From: Monocercomonoides exilis
Lineage: Eukaryota; Preaxostyla; Oxymonadida; Polymastigidae
NCBI GenBank assembly: GCA_001643675.2
Contig: LSRY02000011.1
Span: forward strand, 806,001-870,000
Direction: 5' to 3'
Length of the DNA stretch: 64,000 nucleotides
Notes under the pieces: model-generated
Seen by the model: only the letters and a program-made list of their open reading frames with translations
Told to the model about the DNA's origin: nothing
Databases searched by the model: none
In this document: positions 1-10,690 of the stretch, in pieces
How positions within the stretch are numbered: the first letter of the stretch is position 1
Layout: every line of letters starts with the position of its first letter
Made by a program: the position numbers and the translations under genes

Positions 1-3000
1 GTGGAGAGAATCCATCGTCTCATCTGATGGAAGTGTTGGCAGAAAAAGGGATGTTGAAATTGGTTGAGTGCGTAATCACTTCATCGTCAAGCTATGAAAA
101 CTGTGTTTTAACAGCATCGCTGATGATTGTCCAAAAGGGGTCTGTCAGTTTTGATTCTGTTGAGATCAGTGGAATATCGTTTTCATCTGTTCCAGCATTC
201 GACGTCAGAGGCGAAAGCTCACTGTCTTTCCAGATGAACAATGTTGATGCATTTGGCATTTCTCGAGTGAGTGGAGATGGGAGTGTGATTTGTGGGAATC
301 TGGTGAATGGGATGAATGTGAATGTTTCAAGGGGAATGATGAAGAACTGTGGGTGTGAGGATGGGTGTGGAGGAGGGATGTGGATTCAACTGGATGAAGG
401 CTCGAAGATGGAGATCGGGAATGTCTCAAGTGAAGGTGCTGATGAGAATGTGGAACGTGTGACATTCAGGAGTTGCAGCTGTGTGGGGAAGGGAAATGGA
501 GTTGGAGGATATGGCGGAGCTCTTTATCTGGATGTTGTTGATGAGGATTGTGCTTTTTGCATCCATTGTGCTCGTTTTGAGGATTGCCAGGCCGAAAAAG
601 GGAACAACATGTTTGTGAATGCACAGTGTCTGAGAGATGTTGTGAGTCACACCACATTTGGCTTTGCGCATGAGGGCATGACAGACGATGACTTGTTGGG
701 ATTTGAGGATGGGTGCCGGGAGGAGTGTGTGCCACTTCTTTCATTCTTGATGGAAGCAGGGGATGTTGGATTTGTGGGAGGAGAGAAAAGCATGGACTTC
801 AGCAGATGTGGATTGGAGCATTATCCGTGCTCATCGATCAAGAGAGTGGTTGAGTTGTGGTTTGGGGCTGTGCCACGAACAATCCGAATCAAAAATGGAT
901 TTGTGCTCTGTGAGGAGGTTGTGATGGAGAGCCAGTTTTGGAATGTGTCAGGCACAACTGGAGGCACTGCGATTGAGGTTGTTGTGCCTCCTGCTCTTCA
1001 GTTTGACTCAGAATGTTTGATCAGAGTTTCATCTGAAGCATTGCTGAAAGATATGTGCTTTTCGCTTCCATCAGCACTTTCTCCAGCCTCTTCATTCATC
1101 ATTTCCTCTTCAAATGCTTTGAGTGTCAGTGATTGCTCAATTGAGCCTGCCATCGGAAACTCACTGAATGAAATCGAATTCTGTGTTTTTCAGATTGAGG
1201 GAGGAGTTCTGCACATGACAGGCTTCTCGAACAAAGGATCATTAAACACCTTGTCAGATCCAATAATCAGATGTGCTGGAGAATGTTCAGCTGAATTGTC
1301 AAATTGTGTTCTGACTGGAATTTCGAGGAGAAATGGAGAAGGAAGCTGTCTGGAAAGGAGTTGTGACAAAAAGGAAATCGAGAATTCTGACACTTCTATT
1401 GTTGATGTTATAATAATCACTAATTGCACATTCAGTGAGTATGGTGTTGAGGAGAAAGACGGTTGTGGTGGAGGAATGAAGATTTCAATTGGCAAAGATG
1501 AAGGGGTTGCGATCAATGGGTCAACCACGTTTGATGGATGCAAGACGGAGAATGAGGCAGACTCAAATGGAAGAGGAGGAGGGATGATGATAACTGTTGG
1601 AAGTGGAGGGAGCTTGAAGATGAAGGAAGTGAAGTTTGAAGGATGTGAAGTGCCATCAGGTGAGAGTGATGAGGTGGGGAGAGGATTGGGAGGAGGAATG
1701 TTTGTCGAACTTCCCAATCAACTGGGAACATTCATTTTGGAAGGAATGACATTTGAGGGATGCAATGCGTGGAAAGGAAAGAATGTGTTTCTTTCAGGTT
1801 GGGATCTGAGAGAGATTGTGAACAAAGAGAAATTCAAATGGGAGATGAGTGATGAGGAGTTGGGATCATTGGGTGAGTTGTGTGGATGGGAGAGGAAGAC
1901 AACAGGAGAGGGATATGTGATTCCACTTGTTGTGTATTTGTGGGATAATTGGAGTGGGAATGGATTTGTCACTTTTGAAAGTGGAAAAGATTTCAGTGGC
2001 TGTGGGTATTCAGTTGCTCCATGTTCATCAGTTGATCATCTTGTTTCATTGAGATACGCAACACTTGAAACAGAAGAATCAAAGATCATTGTGTCAGGCT
2101 CAGGATTGCTTCGAAGTTCAATATCATTTTTATCATCATCATCTTCAAACACACCAGTTGTGAAGATTGAAGGGGAGATATATGGAACAGTTTTGAGGAT
2201 TGCAGAAGAGAAGGAAAAAGATGGAGAAAATGGAGATGCGATGGTTGCTTCAGAAGTGATTCTCTCATTTGTGAATGTTTCGTTTTCTCTTCCAAATGTG
2301 CTTGTCCACCATCTGTCTTTCCTCAAATCATCGTCAATGAATGGTGCCCTTTCTGTGAAAAGCTGCTCATTTGCTTGTGAGGATCCTTCAAAAGAAACGG
2401 ATTTCTGCTTGGTGAAAGTGGATGGAGGGAGTGTGGCAATTGAAGATTGTGCTCTGAAAGAATTCCATTTTTCACATGGTTTAATGGAATTGTCTTCAGA
2501 TGTGAAAGTGGCAGATGTGATGAATCTGTCGATCACCAACACAAGCATTTCGGGAAGGAGTCTGATTTCGCTCAGTGAATCTGCTCTCTCATCAGCCAGC
2601 TTATTGAAAGGAGCAACGATGCTGAGAGGCAAAGAGAATGGAGATGGAGTGATGTTGCTGAGCATCAACAGCTCATCATTCACAAGCATCACATGCAATG
2701 ATAGCAGAGCCACAATTGTGAATGGTGGCTCGTTTGATGGTGGAATGAAGTGCTGTGTGGAAAAGTGTGTGATGACAAAGTGTCTGAGCGAGAAGAGCGA
2801 AGAGGGAGGAGGGATGAAAGTGAGTTTGAGGAGTGGAGGAAGTGAGCTGAAAGTGAGTGGCTGTTCGTTTGGGATGTGCATTTGTTCCATAGTGAAGGGG
2901 AGAGGAGGAGGGCTGATGATCGATGCATCTGGCCTGGGTGAAACAGAAGCAGGCACAGAGGATGCACCGCCTTTGGGGATAATGATCGAGAGCACCAGAT

Positions 3001-6000
3001 TCACAATGAATGATGCATTTGTGGGGAAGGATATGTTCATCCGGTGCAAGTGGATTGAAAAGCAGATCAATGAAACGCTGTTCTCGCTGGACTTCAGCCA
3101 GGATGCTCTGAAGTTGAACAACTCGATTTGTGGAAGCGATGAAGAGAATAGAGATATTGATCTGGTTCCGCTGATCACATTCTATTATGGCCAGCAGGTG
3201 TTTGTGGAAGCAAATGGGAGGGATATCAGACAGTGTGGAGAGCAGACGAATCCTTGCAAAAGCATCAGCCACGGGGTGTCTCACATTCAAAAGGGGATCA
3301 TGAATGCGATTTTTATTGATGGAGAAGGGGACATTGGAGGAGAGTGTGTGATGGGAGATGTGAGTGTGAAGCCAATGAAGAAGGTGAAAGCAACAATCCA
3401 TTTCAATGCAACTGTTCAAGAGATGGGAAATGAAGGGAACATGATCGCGTTTGTGAATGAGTGTGTTGTGGAGAGGTGTGTGTTTGAGTTTGGAGAACAG
3501 TTTTCATCGAGTCACAGCTGCATTATGAAAGTGAAGAACGGGACAACAGAGATGAGGGAGTGCGAATGCTTGTCATCCACATTTGTGTTGACCATTCACA
3601 GCACAATAATGGGAGTTGAGGGAGGAGAGCTGGAGATGGTCAAGTGTGTGTTCACGAGAATGAAATTGTCTGTGCCTTTGATTGAATTCATTGGGGAATC
3701 GAAAGCAGCCATATCAGAAACAAAAATAGATGATTTCGAATCGGAGGGAAATGTGATTGAAATTGGAGACAGAGCAGAAGTGGAGATGAAGGAGTTGGAT
3801 GTTCAGAACATCACTCTCTCAAGGAGTGGAAGTGCTGTGCATATGCAGAATTTGGTGAAGAACGAGGTTTTATCGAACTGTTCATTTGGAAAGTGTTTGA
3901 GCTCAAAGGAGAAAGGATCGATTGTTTCGGTGAGCAATTGTGCCAATGTGAGGTTTGATCTGTGTAGGTTCTCTGGGGATTTGGAGGAAGAAGCAAGAGA
4001 AGAAAGGAAAGCAAATGAAAGAACAGAAGAGGTTTGCAAGTGGAAAGGATCAGTTGTGGATGCCATTTCAAGCAGTCTGACAATGAAATACACCACAATC
4101 AGCAACTCGAAGAAAGGAGGGCTCTCTTTGTCAGGCGGAAGTTTTGTTATTGAGAAGGGAGAATTCGAGAACAACAACCCATCGGTTGAGGGATATCCAT
4201 CATTGAGAAGAAACATCATCTGTGCAGATTCGGGAACATTGAACGTGATGAGTTTGAAAGGGGGAGACGGTGTGTTACCAAACACATCATTTTGGATATT
4301 GGATGAAGGATGTCAATTTGGAGGGATTGCAGCTGAAAGAGCGTCCCCTTTCTTTATTCCTGTTCTTGAAGATGTAAAGAATACAACTCAGCCATCAGGC
4401 GAGTTGGAGTTGATCATTCATGGGAAGCTGCTTCTGCCGTGTGATTTGTCAGTGAAGATAAGCATGAAAAATGGAGATGAAGAGGAGATCATGAGAAAGG
4501 GAATTGACGAAGAAGACTGTGTATCAGAGAATGAAGTCCATTCAACAATTTATTTGGAATTGCTCAAAGTGATGGAAACCAAAGCTGAAGTGAGCATGTG
4601 CATTCTGTTTGGAAAAGCTGATTCTCCTTCATCAACTGAGTCTTTCATTCTGAAGAATAGAAGTGAAAGTGTTGGAAAAGGAGATGATAGAATTGCTGAA
4701 GGAGGAAAAGAAGGGAAATCTTATTGGTTGTTGATTGTTTGCGTTGCGATTGTGGTAATGTTGTTAATTGCATCCATTATATTCATTGTTCGATGGAAGA
4801 AGGTGAAGGAAAGAAACGAGGAGTTGCAAGAGATTGTGAATGATAACATCAGAAAAGATCCAAAACTGATTGAGATGGTGACGATGGAGATGTCACCTGA
4901 GGAACAGTGGAGGAGAGCAGAAAGGGAGACAGAGAAGAAAAACGAAGAGAGGATCAAGAAGAGGGTGTATGAGAAAAGCTTGGGACATTCCGAATCCTCA
5001 GAACATCTGCTGTCTGAGAGTGGATCAACAGAATATATTCTGGGGAAGGACTCAGACAAGATCCCCGAATGGGTACTGGAGAAAGATGAAGAAGAAGAGA
5101 TAAGGAAGAGAACACCATCTCCATCGATCTCATCCTCTTCAACAACTGATTCAGATTCAACTTTTGTTCGGAGAGAGGACTTGTGCCCAACCACTTCATC
5201 GATGTCAAATCTGGTGGATGCGATGGCATGCTCTTCGCCTCATGAGAAGCTGATTGTGGATCTGAGGGATTCTCTGTTCATGCTGCTTCATGGAAGGAAC
5301 GAGAAGAAGGAGATGGCAATAGGAAGTTTGCAGGAGAGGGAGGTGACAGCAGCGCAGATCCTGTTCTGGGTGGCAAATGGAGCACTTCATTCGTTTGATG
5401 AAATGGAAATTCCACTTCAATCACTGGCAAATCTGAGTCCGCATATTGTGCTATTCTCAGAACATATGGTCATTTGCATCGTGATGCATTCAGACCTTTT
5501 ATCAGATGATTCTGATTCTTCTTCTATCTCTTCATCAACCGTTGTGACATCTGCAAGTGATGATGAAAGTGACTCTCTTCCCTCCTCTGCGTTTGAGGAA
5601 GAGAACGAATTCAAAAAAGAGTGTTTGAGATGGAAGGCGCCTGAGCAGCAGATGAACAAGAAGATGGAAGCAACAAAGGAGTCAGTTGTGTTTTCGATTG
5701 GGATGATGCTGTGGGAGTGCCTGACACTGCAGATCCCGTTTGGGGAGTATGATGCGGAGACGGCTGGGCAGAAGATTGTCCATGGAGAAAGACCAGATGT
5801 GAAGAAGATGGAAAGCGTGAAGTTTGAAGATATTGCGAGGAGCTGCTTGATGAGTGCTGGAGAAGACAGGCCGAGGCTTGTTGATGTTCGTCGTATGATG
5901 TTTGAGAGGATGCCTGGGGCAGCCATGCTGATCACTCAGTCGGATGCCATATGCGACAGCGATGATGGATGCGGAGGAGACAACAATGACGGAGGCAGAG

Positions 6001-6071
6001 TTGGGAACGGAGCAGACAAAAGCCAAGTGAAGAGAAGAACCACAGAAGTTGAGAATGAGAGAAATCAATGA
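1..6071 (+). CDS. Beta-helix ectodomain / TM / pseudokinase membrane protein (5' partial)
   Basis: The reading frame is already open at the window edge (codons from base 3), so the N-terminus and signal peptide lie outside. Residue numbers count from the first ATG at 27. The first ~1,550 residues are Cys/Gly/Ser-rich parallel beta-helix sequence of the pectin-lyase/polymorphic-outer-membrane type, with recurrent GGGM turns. It is built of modules of about 400 residues. Each opens with a CG..xxPC.S(I/V) motif (near 805, 2000, 3235) and closes with a G(K/N)(N/D)(M/V)F..xxxL...V....F cap. A single membrane helix (about 1566-1590, KSYWLLIVCVAIVV) is followed by a basic stop-transfer, a charged juxtamembrane stretch and a kinase-fold remnant (about 1742-1961) with WKAPE, a WECLTLQIPFGEYD helix and a late RP. 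The glycine loop, VAIK lysine, HRD and DFG are absent or replaced, so it is very probably a pseudokinase. The stop is TGA. The cytoplasmic half is nearly identical to that of the gene at 33248-42286. Function unknown; a surface receptor or adhesin is an inference. Confidence 0.85.
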   Translation, partial: GENPSSHLMEVLAEKGMLKLVECVITSSSSYENCVLTASLMIVQKGSVSFDSVEISGISFSSVPAFDVRGESSLSFQMNNVDAFGISRVSGDGSVICGNLVNGMNVNVSRGMMKNCGCEDGCGGGMWIQLDEGSKMEIGNVSSEGADENVERVTFRSCSCVGKGNGVGGYGGALYLDVVDEDCAFCIHCARFEDCQAEKGNNMFVNAQCLRDVVSHTTFGFAHEGMTDDDLLGFEDGCREECVPLLSFLMEAGDVGFVGGEKSMDFSRCGLEHYPCSSIKRVVELWFGAVPRTIRIKNGFVLCEEVVMESQFWNVSGTTGGTAIEVVVPPALQFDSECLIRVSSEALLKDMCFSLPSALSPASSFIISSSNALSVSDCSIEPAIGNSLNEIEFCVFQIEGGVLHMTGFSNKGSLNTLSDPIIRCAGECSAELSNCVLTGISRRNGEGSCLERSCDKKEIENSDTSIVDVIIITNCTFSEYGVEEKDGCGGGMKISIGKDEGVAINGSTTFDGCKTENEADSNGRGGGMMITVGSGGSLKMKEVKFEGCEVPSGESDEVGRGLGGGMFVELPNQLGTFILEGMTFEGCNAWKGKNVFLSGWDLREIVNKEKFKWEMSDEELGSLGELCGWERKTTGEGYVIPLVVYLWDNWSGNGFVTFESGKDFSGCGYSVAPCSSVDHLVSLRYATLETEESKIIVSGSGLLRSSISFLSSSSSNTPVVKIEGEIYGTVLRIAEEKEKDGENGDAMVASEVILSFVNVSFSLPNVLVHHLSFLKSSSMNGALSVKSCSFACEDPSKETDFCLVKVDGGSVAIEDCALKEFHFSHGLMELSSDVKVADVMNLSITNTSISGRSLISLSESALSSASLLKGATMLRGKENGDGVMLLSINSSSFTSITCNDSRATIVNGGSFDGGMKCCVEKCVMTKCLSEKSEEGGGMKVSLRSGGSELKVSGCSFGMCICSIVKGRGGGLMIDASGLGETEAGTEDAPPLGIMIESTRFTMNDAFVGKDMFIRCKWIEKQINETLFSLDFSQDALKLNNSICGSDEENRDIDLVPLITFYYGQQVFVEANGRDIRQCGEQTNPCKSISHGVSHIQKGIMNAIFIDGEGDIGGECVMGDVSVKPMKKVKATIHFNATVQEMGNEGNMIAFVNECVVERCVFEFGEQFSSSHSCIMKVKNGTTEMRECECLSSTFVLTIHSTIMGVEGGELEMVKCVFTRMKLSVPLIEFIGESKAAISETKIDDFESEGNVIEIGDRAEVEMKELDVQNITLSRSGSAVHMQNLVKNEVLSNCSFGKCLSSKEKGSIVSVSNCANVRFDLCRFSGDLEEEAREERKANERTEEVCKWKGSVVDAISSSLTMKYTTISNSKKGGLSLSGGSFVIEKGEFENNNPSVEGYPSLRRNIICADSGTLNVMSLKGGDGVLPNTSFWILDEGCQFGGIAAERASPFFIPVLEDVKNTTQPSGELELIIHGKLLLPCDLSVKISMKNGDEEEIMRKGIDEEDCVSENEVHSTIYLELLKVMETKAEVSMCILFGKADSPSSTESFILKNRSESVGKGDDRIAEGGKEGKSYWLLIVCVAIVVMLLIASIIFIVRWKKVKERNEELQEIVNDNIRKDPKLIEMVTMEMSPEEQWRRAERETEKKNEERIKKRVYEKSLGHSESSEHLLSESGSTEYILGKDSDKIPEWVLEKDEEEEIRKRTPSPSISSSSTTDSDSTFVRREDLCPTTSSMSNLVDAMACSSPHEKLIVDLRDSLFMLLHGRNEKKEMAIGSLQEREVTAAQILFWVANGALHSFDEMEIPLQSLANLSPHIVLFSEHMVICIVMHSDLLSDDSDSSSISSSTVVTSASDDESDSLPSSAFEEENEFKKECLRWKAPEQQMNKKMEATKESVVFSIGMMLWECLTLQIPFGEYDAETAGQKIVHGERPDVKKMESVKFEDIARSCLMSAGEDRPRLVDVRRMMFERMPGAAMLITQSDAICDSDDGCGGDNNDGGRVGNGADKSQVKRRTTEVENERNQ

Positions 6072-6695
6072 AGTGCTTCTAAGAAACTTTACAGAAAAAC
6101 AGTTTCAGTTGGAATTTGTCAAATGCAAGAATTGATGGATGCGATTGTGAATTTGGATGTTTGGGTGTTTGTGCACTTGGGTTGCCTCACGAAGGTGCTG
6201 TGCAAGTGCAGATCATCCGCTTTGTTGTTTTTGTTTGTTGTGTTATTTTCCCATTGTAATTCCTTTCTTGTTTTCTTTCCTTCATCAACTCAATTCAATG
6301 TTTTTTTTTTCTTTTTCGAAATGAAAGAAATACACATTTAAGAGATTCTTTTGTGGTTTCCGTTCCAGATGATTATTTGACACAATAATCGAGCAAATGA
6401 ATGATCGGACAAGCAATCATCGATACACAATTCAAATGCGTTGGAGCAAAATCAAGTGTTGTTGTGTGTTTTCAGAATGAATGATTGATAATAATCATTT
6501 TTTTTCCTTTGACTGGTGATCATCAAAAAATGATGAAATTGAATAAATCGCAGCAATCTGCTTGGTGATAAACCCAGATTTGTTGAAAATGTCCCCCTTC
6601 TTCGCTTCTTCTCTTTCGTTTTTTCTCCTGTTATCTCTTTTCGGTTCCTCATCGAGGTTCATGCTCAGATCGTTGTGTGTTTCCGATTTCTCCTC
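6072..6695. other. Intergenic, no gene seen
   Basis: AT-rich spacer after the beta-helix gene. Short open frames on both strands lack domain signal. The minus-strand stretch 6500-6690 reads as Lys/Glu-rich peptide in broken frames and may be a continuation of the relic annotated at 6696-7037. Confidence 0.5.
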
Positions 6696-7037
6696 TCAAC
6701 TTCTGCTTCCATCAGTTGTTCCGCTTGATTGGTAAATTCCCAATTGATCAGAAGCAATAAAAACAAACTCTTCGGCTCCTTTTGCTGGCTGACAAGCAAG
6801 GCAAGACAGGTTGTGATGTTCCTGATGATATTGGACAATTTCTTTGATTTCATTCAAATGCTGCTCTTCATCCAATTTCTCATCAAATATGAAAACATCA
6901 ATATTATCAATATCGAAAAAGAAAAGCGTACCACCAAATACCAATGACTGTCCAATGTCAACAAATGCCATTTCCACTTCTTTCTGAATTTTCTCTTTTT
7001 CCTCTTTCTTCAACACAACTTCCAGAAGACAAGACAT
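6696..7037 (-). CDS. Small hypothetical protein or gene relic
   Basis: A 113-codon ATG-initiated frame with balanced, coding-like composition (MSCLLEVVLKKEEKEKIQ, then acidic and hydrophobic blocks, ending SGTTDGSRS). I do not recognise a family. In the same direction past its stop, other frames continue as Glu/Lys-rich peptide to about 6500, so it may be the surviving part of a longer decayed gene. Its length in AT-rich DNA makes pure chance less likely but not excluded. No splice signals or domain motifs support it further. Confidence 0.3.
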   Translation of the reverse strand: MSCLLEVVLKKEEKEKIQKEVEMAFVDIGQSLVFGGTLFFFDIDNIDVFIFDEKLDEEQHLNEIKEIVQYHQEHHNLSCLACQPAKGAEEFVFIASDQLGIYQSSGTTDGSRS

Positions 7038-7905
7038 ACATATTGAAATTTATTCATTGGAAATCATGTTTCCAAACAACAAGCAGCATCCATAAAGGTC
7101 AAAAAGAATAGTTTTGTTTCTCAATTCTATCGTCTCATTATCATCAACAATCGTCTTTTCTTTTTTTTCAAAAAATAAATCTAATCAAGAATCATTATCA
7201 ATGATTATTCAGCATTCACGTCAAGATTAATTGATATTCAGCATGACTCATCAACAAACGCACAGTTTCCATCGACAGTCAATTTTCTGCAATCATTCCT
7301 TCGTTGAAATTAAACAGACCGATTGAGAAGAGAAAAAATTATTCATCCTCATTCATCTCTTTTTCAAATACAATCAGTTCTCCTTTTTCTGTTTCTGTCT
7401 TTTTTCAGTGCAACCTTCCAGTTCAGAAAATATATCATCAAAAAAAAGAAAAAATAGCAATATTCAATGCTTTTGTGCAACTATATGTCCACTCAGAAAT
7501 CTTTTTTTTGTCGAACTTCTCTTGTTTTTTCAAAATTCATTTCAGCCATGAAAAATACTAATTTTAATTATTAAATTTGAATACGCACATATTTGGATAA
7601 AAGAAATGAGGTCAATTTTTAAATGGAACTTTTCACATTATTTGCACTTTTCATGTTTTTGCTTGCCTACAACTGAAAAGCACTGAAAAGCTTTCAGCAC
7701 TTCAAAAATCCTTTTAAACCAGTTCAATTCAGTTTATTTACTGCAACATTATTAATTTATTTATTTTTTTTTCATTTTTCATTTTTTTTTTTTTTTCCGT
7801 CAGGATATTACGCTTTTTTGCAAAATTCAAAAAGTTATTTTGGTTAATGTACAAGATACGACCGGAAACAAAATTGTCATTTGAAACAACCATGATTATA
7901 ACATA
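7038..7905. other. Intergenic, no gene seen
   Basis: Very AT-rich DNA with long T and A runs (for example near 7780). Only short frames without coding character. It ends at the first terminal inverted repeat arm. Confidence 0.5.
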
Positions 7906-7931
7906 TGGGTGATTATTTTTGAAGTCATAAC
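7906..7931 (+). repeat. Terminal inverted repeat, left arm of Merlin-like element
   Basis: Begins TGGGTGATTATTTTTGAAG. It is the reverse complement of 11085-11110 with two mismatches, and 18 of its first 21 positions match the reverse complement of 8142-8162. The outer TGGGTGA is shared with the 11246 and 14543 ends of the second element. Confidence 0.6.
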
Positions 7932-8141
7932 TTTTTTCGGATTGTTTATTTTTCAAAGATTGTTTATCCTTTGTGAAAAATTTTTGTTTTCAATTGTTAA
8001 ATTATTAACAACTGTTTTGAAAACAAATGCTTTTGCTCATATAAAAACGAAAATATCTTTTGCATGCCTTTTCCATTTTCTGTGTTCTTTTGTTGTTTTT
8101 CAAGAAAAATTTTCGAACCAAAATTTTTGAAAGAAAAATAT

Positions 8142-8162
8142 GTTTTCAAAAACAATCACCCA
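8142..8162 (-). repeat. Additional copy of the same terminal repeat
   Basis: Ends in AATCACCCA; its reverse complement matches the 7906 arm at 18 of 21 positions. Together with 7906 it could bound a 257-bp non-autonomous element, or be the end of an older, partly deleted copy. Confidence 0.45.
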
Positions 8163-8773
8163 TATTGTGCACGTATATTTTTTTCTGCTGATTGTTTGCG
8201 GAAACTGTGAAATATGAAAATTTCAATTTTAGTGAAAAACAAATATCCTTTTCAATTTTGATTAAAACAAATAGGTTTTAATTGGTTTTTATTTATTCGC
8301 TTTTTTAATCGCGGTTTTATTGTTAGTGTTTTATCCAAAATCAACTTGTTTGGATTGAATTCTGAACACAAATAGCTTTTTTTTTTTAAAAAAAATATTT
8401 GTCATGGATCAAAAAATGTTCTATTCAAATTGTGTGGGAATTAAATTGAACGTACGAAAAACATGTTTGAGTGCCTTCTGGTCGAATTTCAATTATTAAT
8501 CTGTTAATTGTGATTTTTGTGGAATGTAATTGATGTCAAAAATTTTATTCAATACTATATTTAGATGGAAATGATATTTGATTCGTTTTAAAATGAAACA
8601 ATCCGCTCAAAAGAAAGACAGAAGAACTTTTTGAAACAGGTAAAGGCATATAAAAACTTATCATAGTCATTGAAAAGTTCATTAAATCAATATATTTTGG
8701 AGCATAACTGTTTATAAATATGCATATAATGCATCCAGGGTTGAATATTTGAAATTCAAAAATGTGTTTTTAG

Positions 8774-9467
8774 AATATTCACCAAAAATTATTCAACATC
8801 GAAAAACTTTAATTCGAAATCGAAAAAGTTGATAATTTGTTCATAATTTCAATTAAAGTCAAGACCAAAAAAGTTTTATTGAAACAAGTGTTAATAGAAA
8901 CAAATGTTGATTAATTAATAATGTTTTTCTTTCGTTTTTAACAACTGTTTTCTATGGCATGGACTGATATCAATCGATTCTTTTCTCATTTTCAAGATTG
9001 AAATTGTTTTATTTTATCAGTTTCCAATGCAATAAATGAAAAACAAAACATTTTATTTTCTGGAAATGAAATAAAATTTTGTATTTTTGTGCACAAAACA
9101 AGATCATGAACTATCCTATCACTTTTATTTTTTGCAAAAATTGCTTATAATGTCCTGAATACATGTGAAGAGTTTTATTACAATTCAGTTTTATCCTATT
9201 TCCACTATTTCACACAATCAAACAATAAAAAAACATCAAAAAATATTTTTCAAATTGAAATTGACAAATTTCTCAGATCAATAACTGAAAGAAAAGCAAC
9301 TGACATGAGTTTGAATTTTTAAATTTTTTTCAAAATTTTTCAAGATAAAAAATTTTCGATGTTGAATTAAACTTTTTCGATTTCGAATTAAAGTTTTCCG
9401 ATTTCGAATAATAAATTTCAATCTTGAATTAAACTTTTTCGAAGTTGAATAATTTTTGGTGTATATT
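8774..9467. mobile_element. MITE-like inverted-repeat element
   Basis: The left end (8774-8832) contains CACCAAAAATTATTCAAC followed by TCGAAAAACTTTAATTCGAA. The right end (about 9355-9467) carries the same sequence inverted, with an extra internal tandem copy of the TTCGAATTAAA-type unit. The enclosed ~500 bp is AT-rich and non-coding. Long imperfect terminal inverted repeats around a short AT-rich non-coding core are typical of miniature inverted-repeat elements. It shares no end sequence with the TGGGTGA family. Confidence 0.5.
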
Positions 9468-9599
9468 TTTATAAAAATAAAAAAATTTGTGGGCGTAATC
9501 AAACTTGTGCACAAATAGTTTGAAATTCAATATAAAAATAAATTCATGTAATAATTTCTCTTTTTTTGTTCAAATAAAGATAACATGTTTTGAAACGAT

Positions 9600-10690
9600 A
9601 TGAGAAAGATTAATGATACAAAAGATGAAACATTTGCGATGATGAATATAACAAGGGATAACGACGAAATGTGGAAATGGTAAATGGATGTTTTGCATAT
9701 GTTTCGTCCAAAATAATGTGCGAATTGCAGAACAATCATGAATGTTGAGAAAATTGATCACAGGCGAAGACTGAAGTGCAGCAAATGTTCGAAATGCATT
9801 TCATTGCTATCTGAAACAGCGTTTTTCAAAAAATATTTGGAAATTTTTGATCATAATTCAAATTATTTGAAAATTTCATATCGACACACAAATTTATCAA
9901 GCAAGTTTATTAACAAATGCAAGAGTGATATTTGTTGGCTATTTTTAATCAATTGCTCATGCAAGTTTTTCTTCGTATTCCAAGACAAATTTACAGAAGC
10001 TAGGAGGTTAAGAGATAATTGTGGAGATTGATGAAGCCATATTGAGGAAAAGGAAATATGACAAGGGAAAGAAAAAAGCCAAATTTGGATATTTGGTATG
10101 ATTGAAAGGAACGTTGAAGGAAAGAAAGGAAAATATTTATTGCTATGAGATCCAAGAAGAAAGTGAAGCACATTAATTCTGATCATCCAGACAAATGTGA
10201 TTGAAGGAACGATGATCAACTCTGATGAATGGAAAGCATATCAGTGTGTTGAGACGAAGGGATATAAACATTTGACGGTATGTCACAAATACAACATTCG
10301 TGATCCTCTCACTGGAACTTGCACAAATTTGTGAGAAGGAACTTGGAGTTTGCTTTGAAAAAGTTTCCCTCGAACAGGAGTCAAAACAAGATTTACTGTT
10401 GTTTTTTTGAAATGAGTTTCATTGGAGAAAGAGATGAAAATTTAACAACAAATGAATTTCTCTCTCATATCTTTTAATACAAACCAACAAATGACACAAA
10501 CGATCAAGAATCAGAAAGTGTTTCAGAGGAAGACATCACAATGGAGATTGATGATGATGAAAAAATTGATCATAAAGAAAAAAGTGATTATGATGTTCCA
10601 ACAATTGAATTTGAAGATAACAAGGACGATGATTTCGATCATTTTGGAGCAGGAGATGAAGATGACGCATCACACTTTGAGAATGATTAA
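9600..10690 (+). pseudogene. Merlin/IS1595-type (ISXO2-like) DDE transposase, broken
   Basis: Translation in order shows an N-terminal zinc-ribbon (CANC, then CSKCSKC followed by ISLLSETAFF, as in the CxxC..C..C..SxxxGTxF start of these transposases). A core follows with IVEIDEA..RKRKYDKG (first Asp at 10030), TMINSDEWKAYQC (second Asp at 10224), GYKHLTV, DPLTGTCTN and EGTW (Glu at 10335), then NEFHWRKR and an acidic tail ending at 10690. The DDE triad and spacing are retained. The frame is broken by TAA at 9681 and 9714, TGA at 10146, 10164, 10332 and 10356, a frameshift near 10095 and further shifts after 10390. The middle of the N-terminal half (9830-10015) is poorly matched. Merlin is the eukaryotic superfamily related to bacterial IS1016/IS1595. 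Not functional as it stands. Confidence 0.8.

Noticed and set aside
26-29. ATG at 27 as the true start of the first gene
   Set aside because: The frame is open upstream to the window edge, and no signal peptide follows, unlike the paralogue at 33248.
2036-3178. 380-codon minus-strand frame opposite the first beta-helix gene, and similar frames at 36160-37146 and 38080-38997
   Set aside because: They arise from the purine-rich sense strand of the beta-helix repeats, which depletes stops on the opposite strand. The peptides are Ser/Pro/His noise and not conserved between the two paralogues.
9600-10358. Reassigned stop codons (TAA/TAG as Gln, as in some oxymonads, or TGA as sense)
   Set aside because: TAA, TGA and TAG all end convincing genes here (enolase and hexosaminidase TAA, SMYD TGA, DYRK TAG), and the relic also has frameshifts, so decay is the better explanation.
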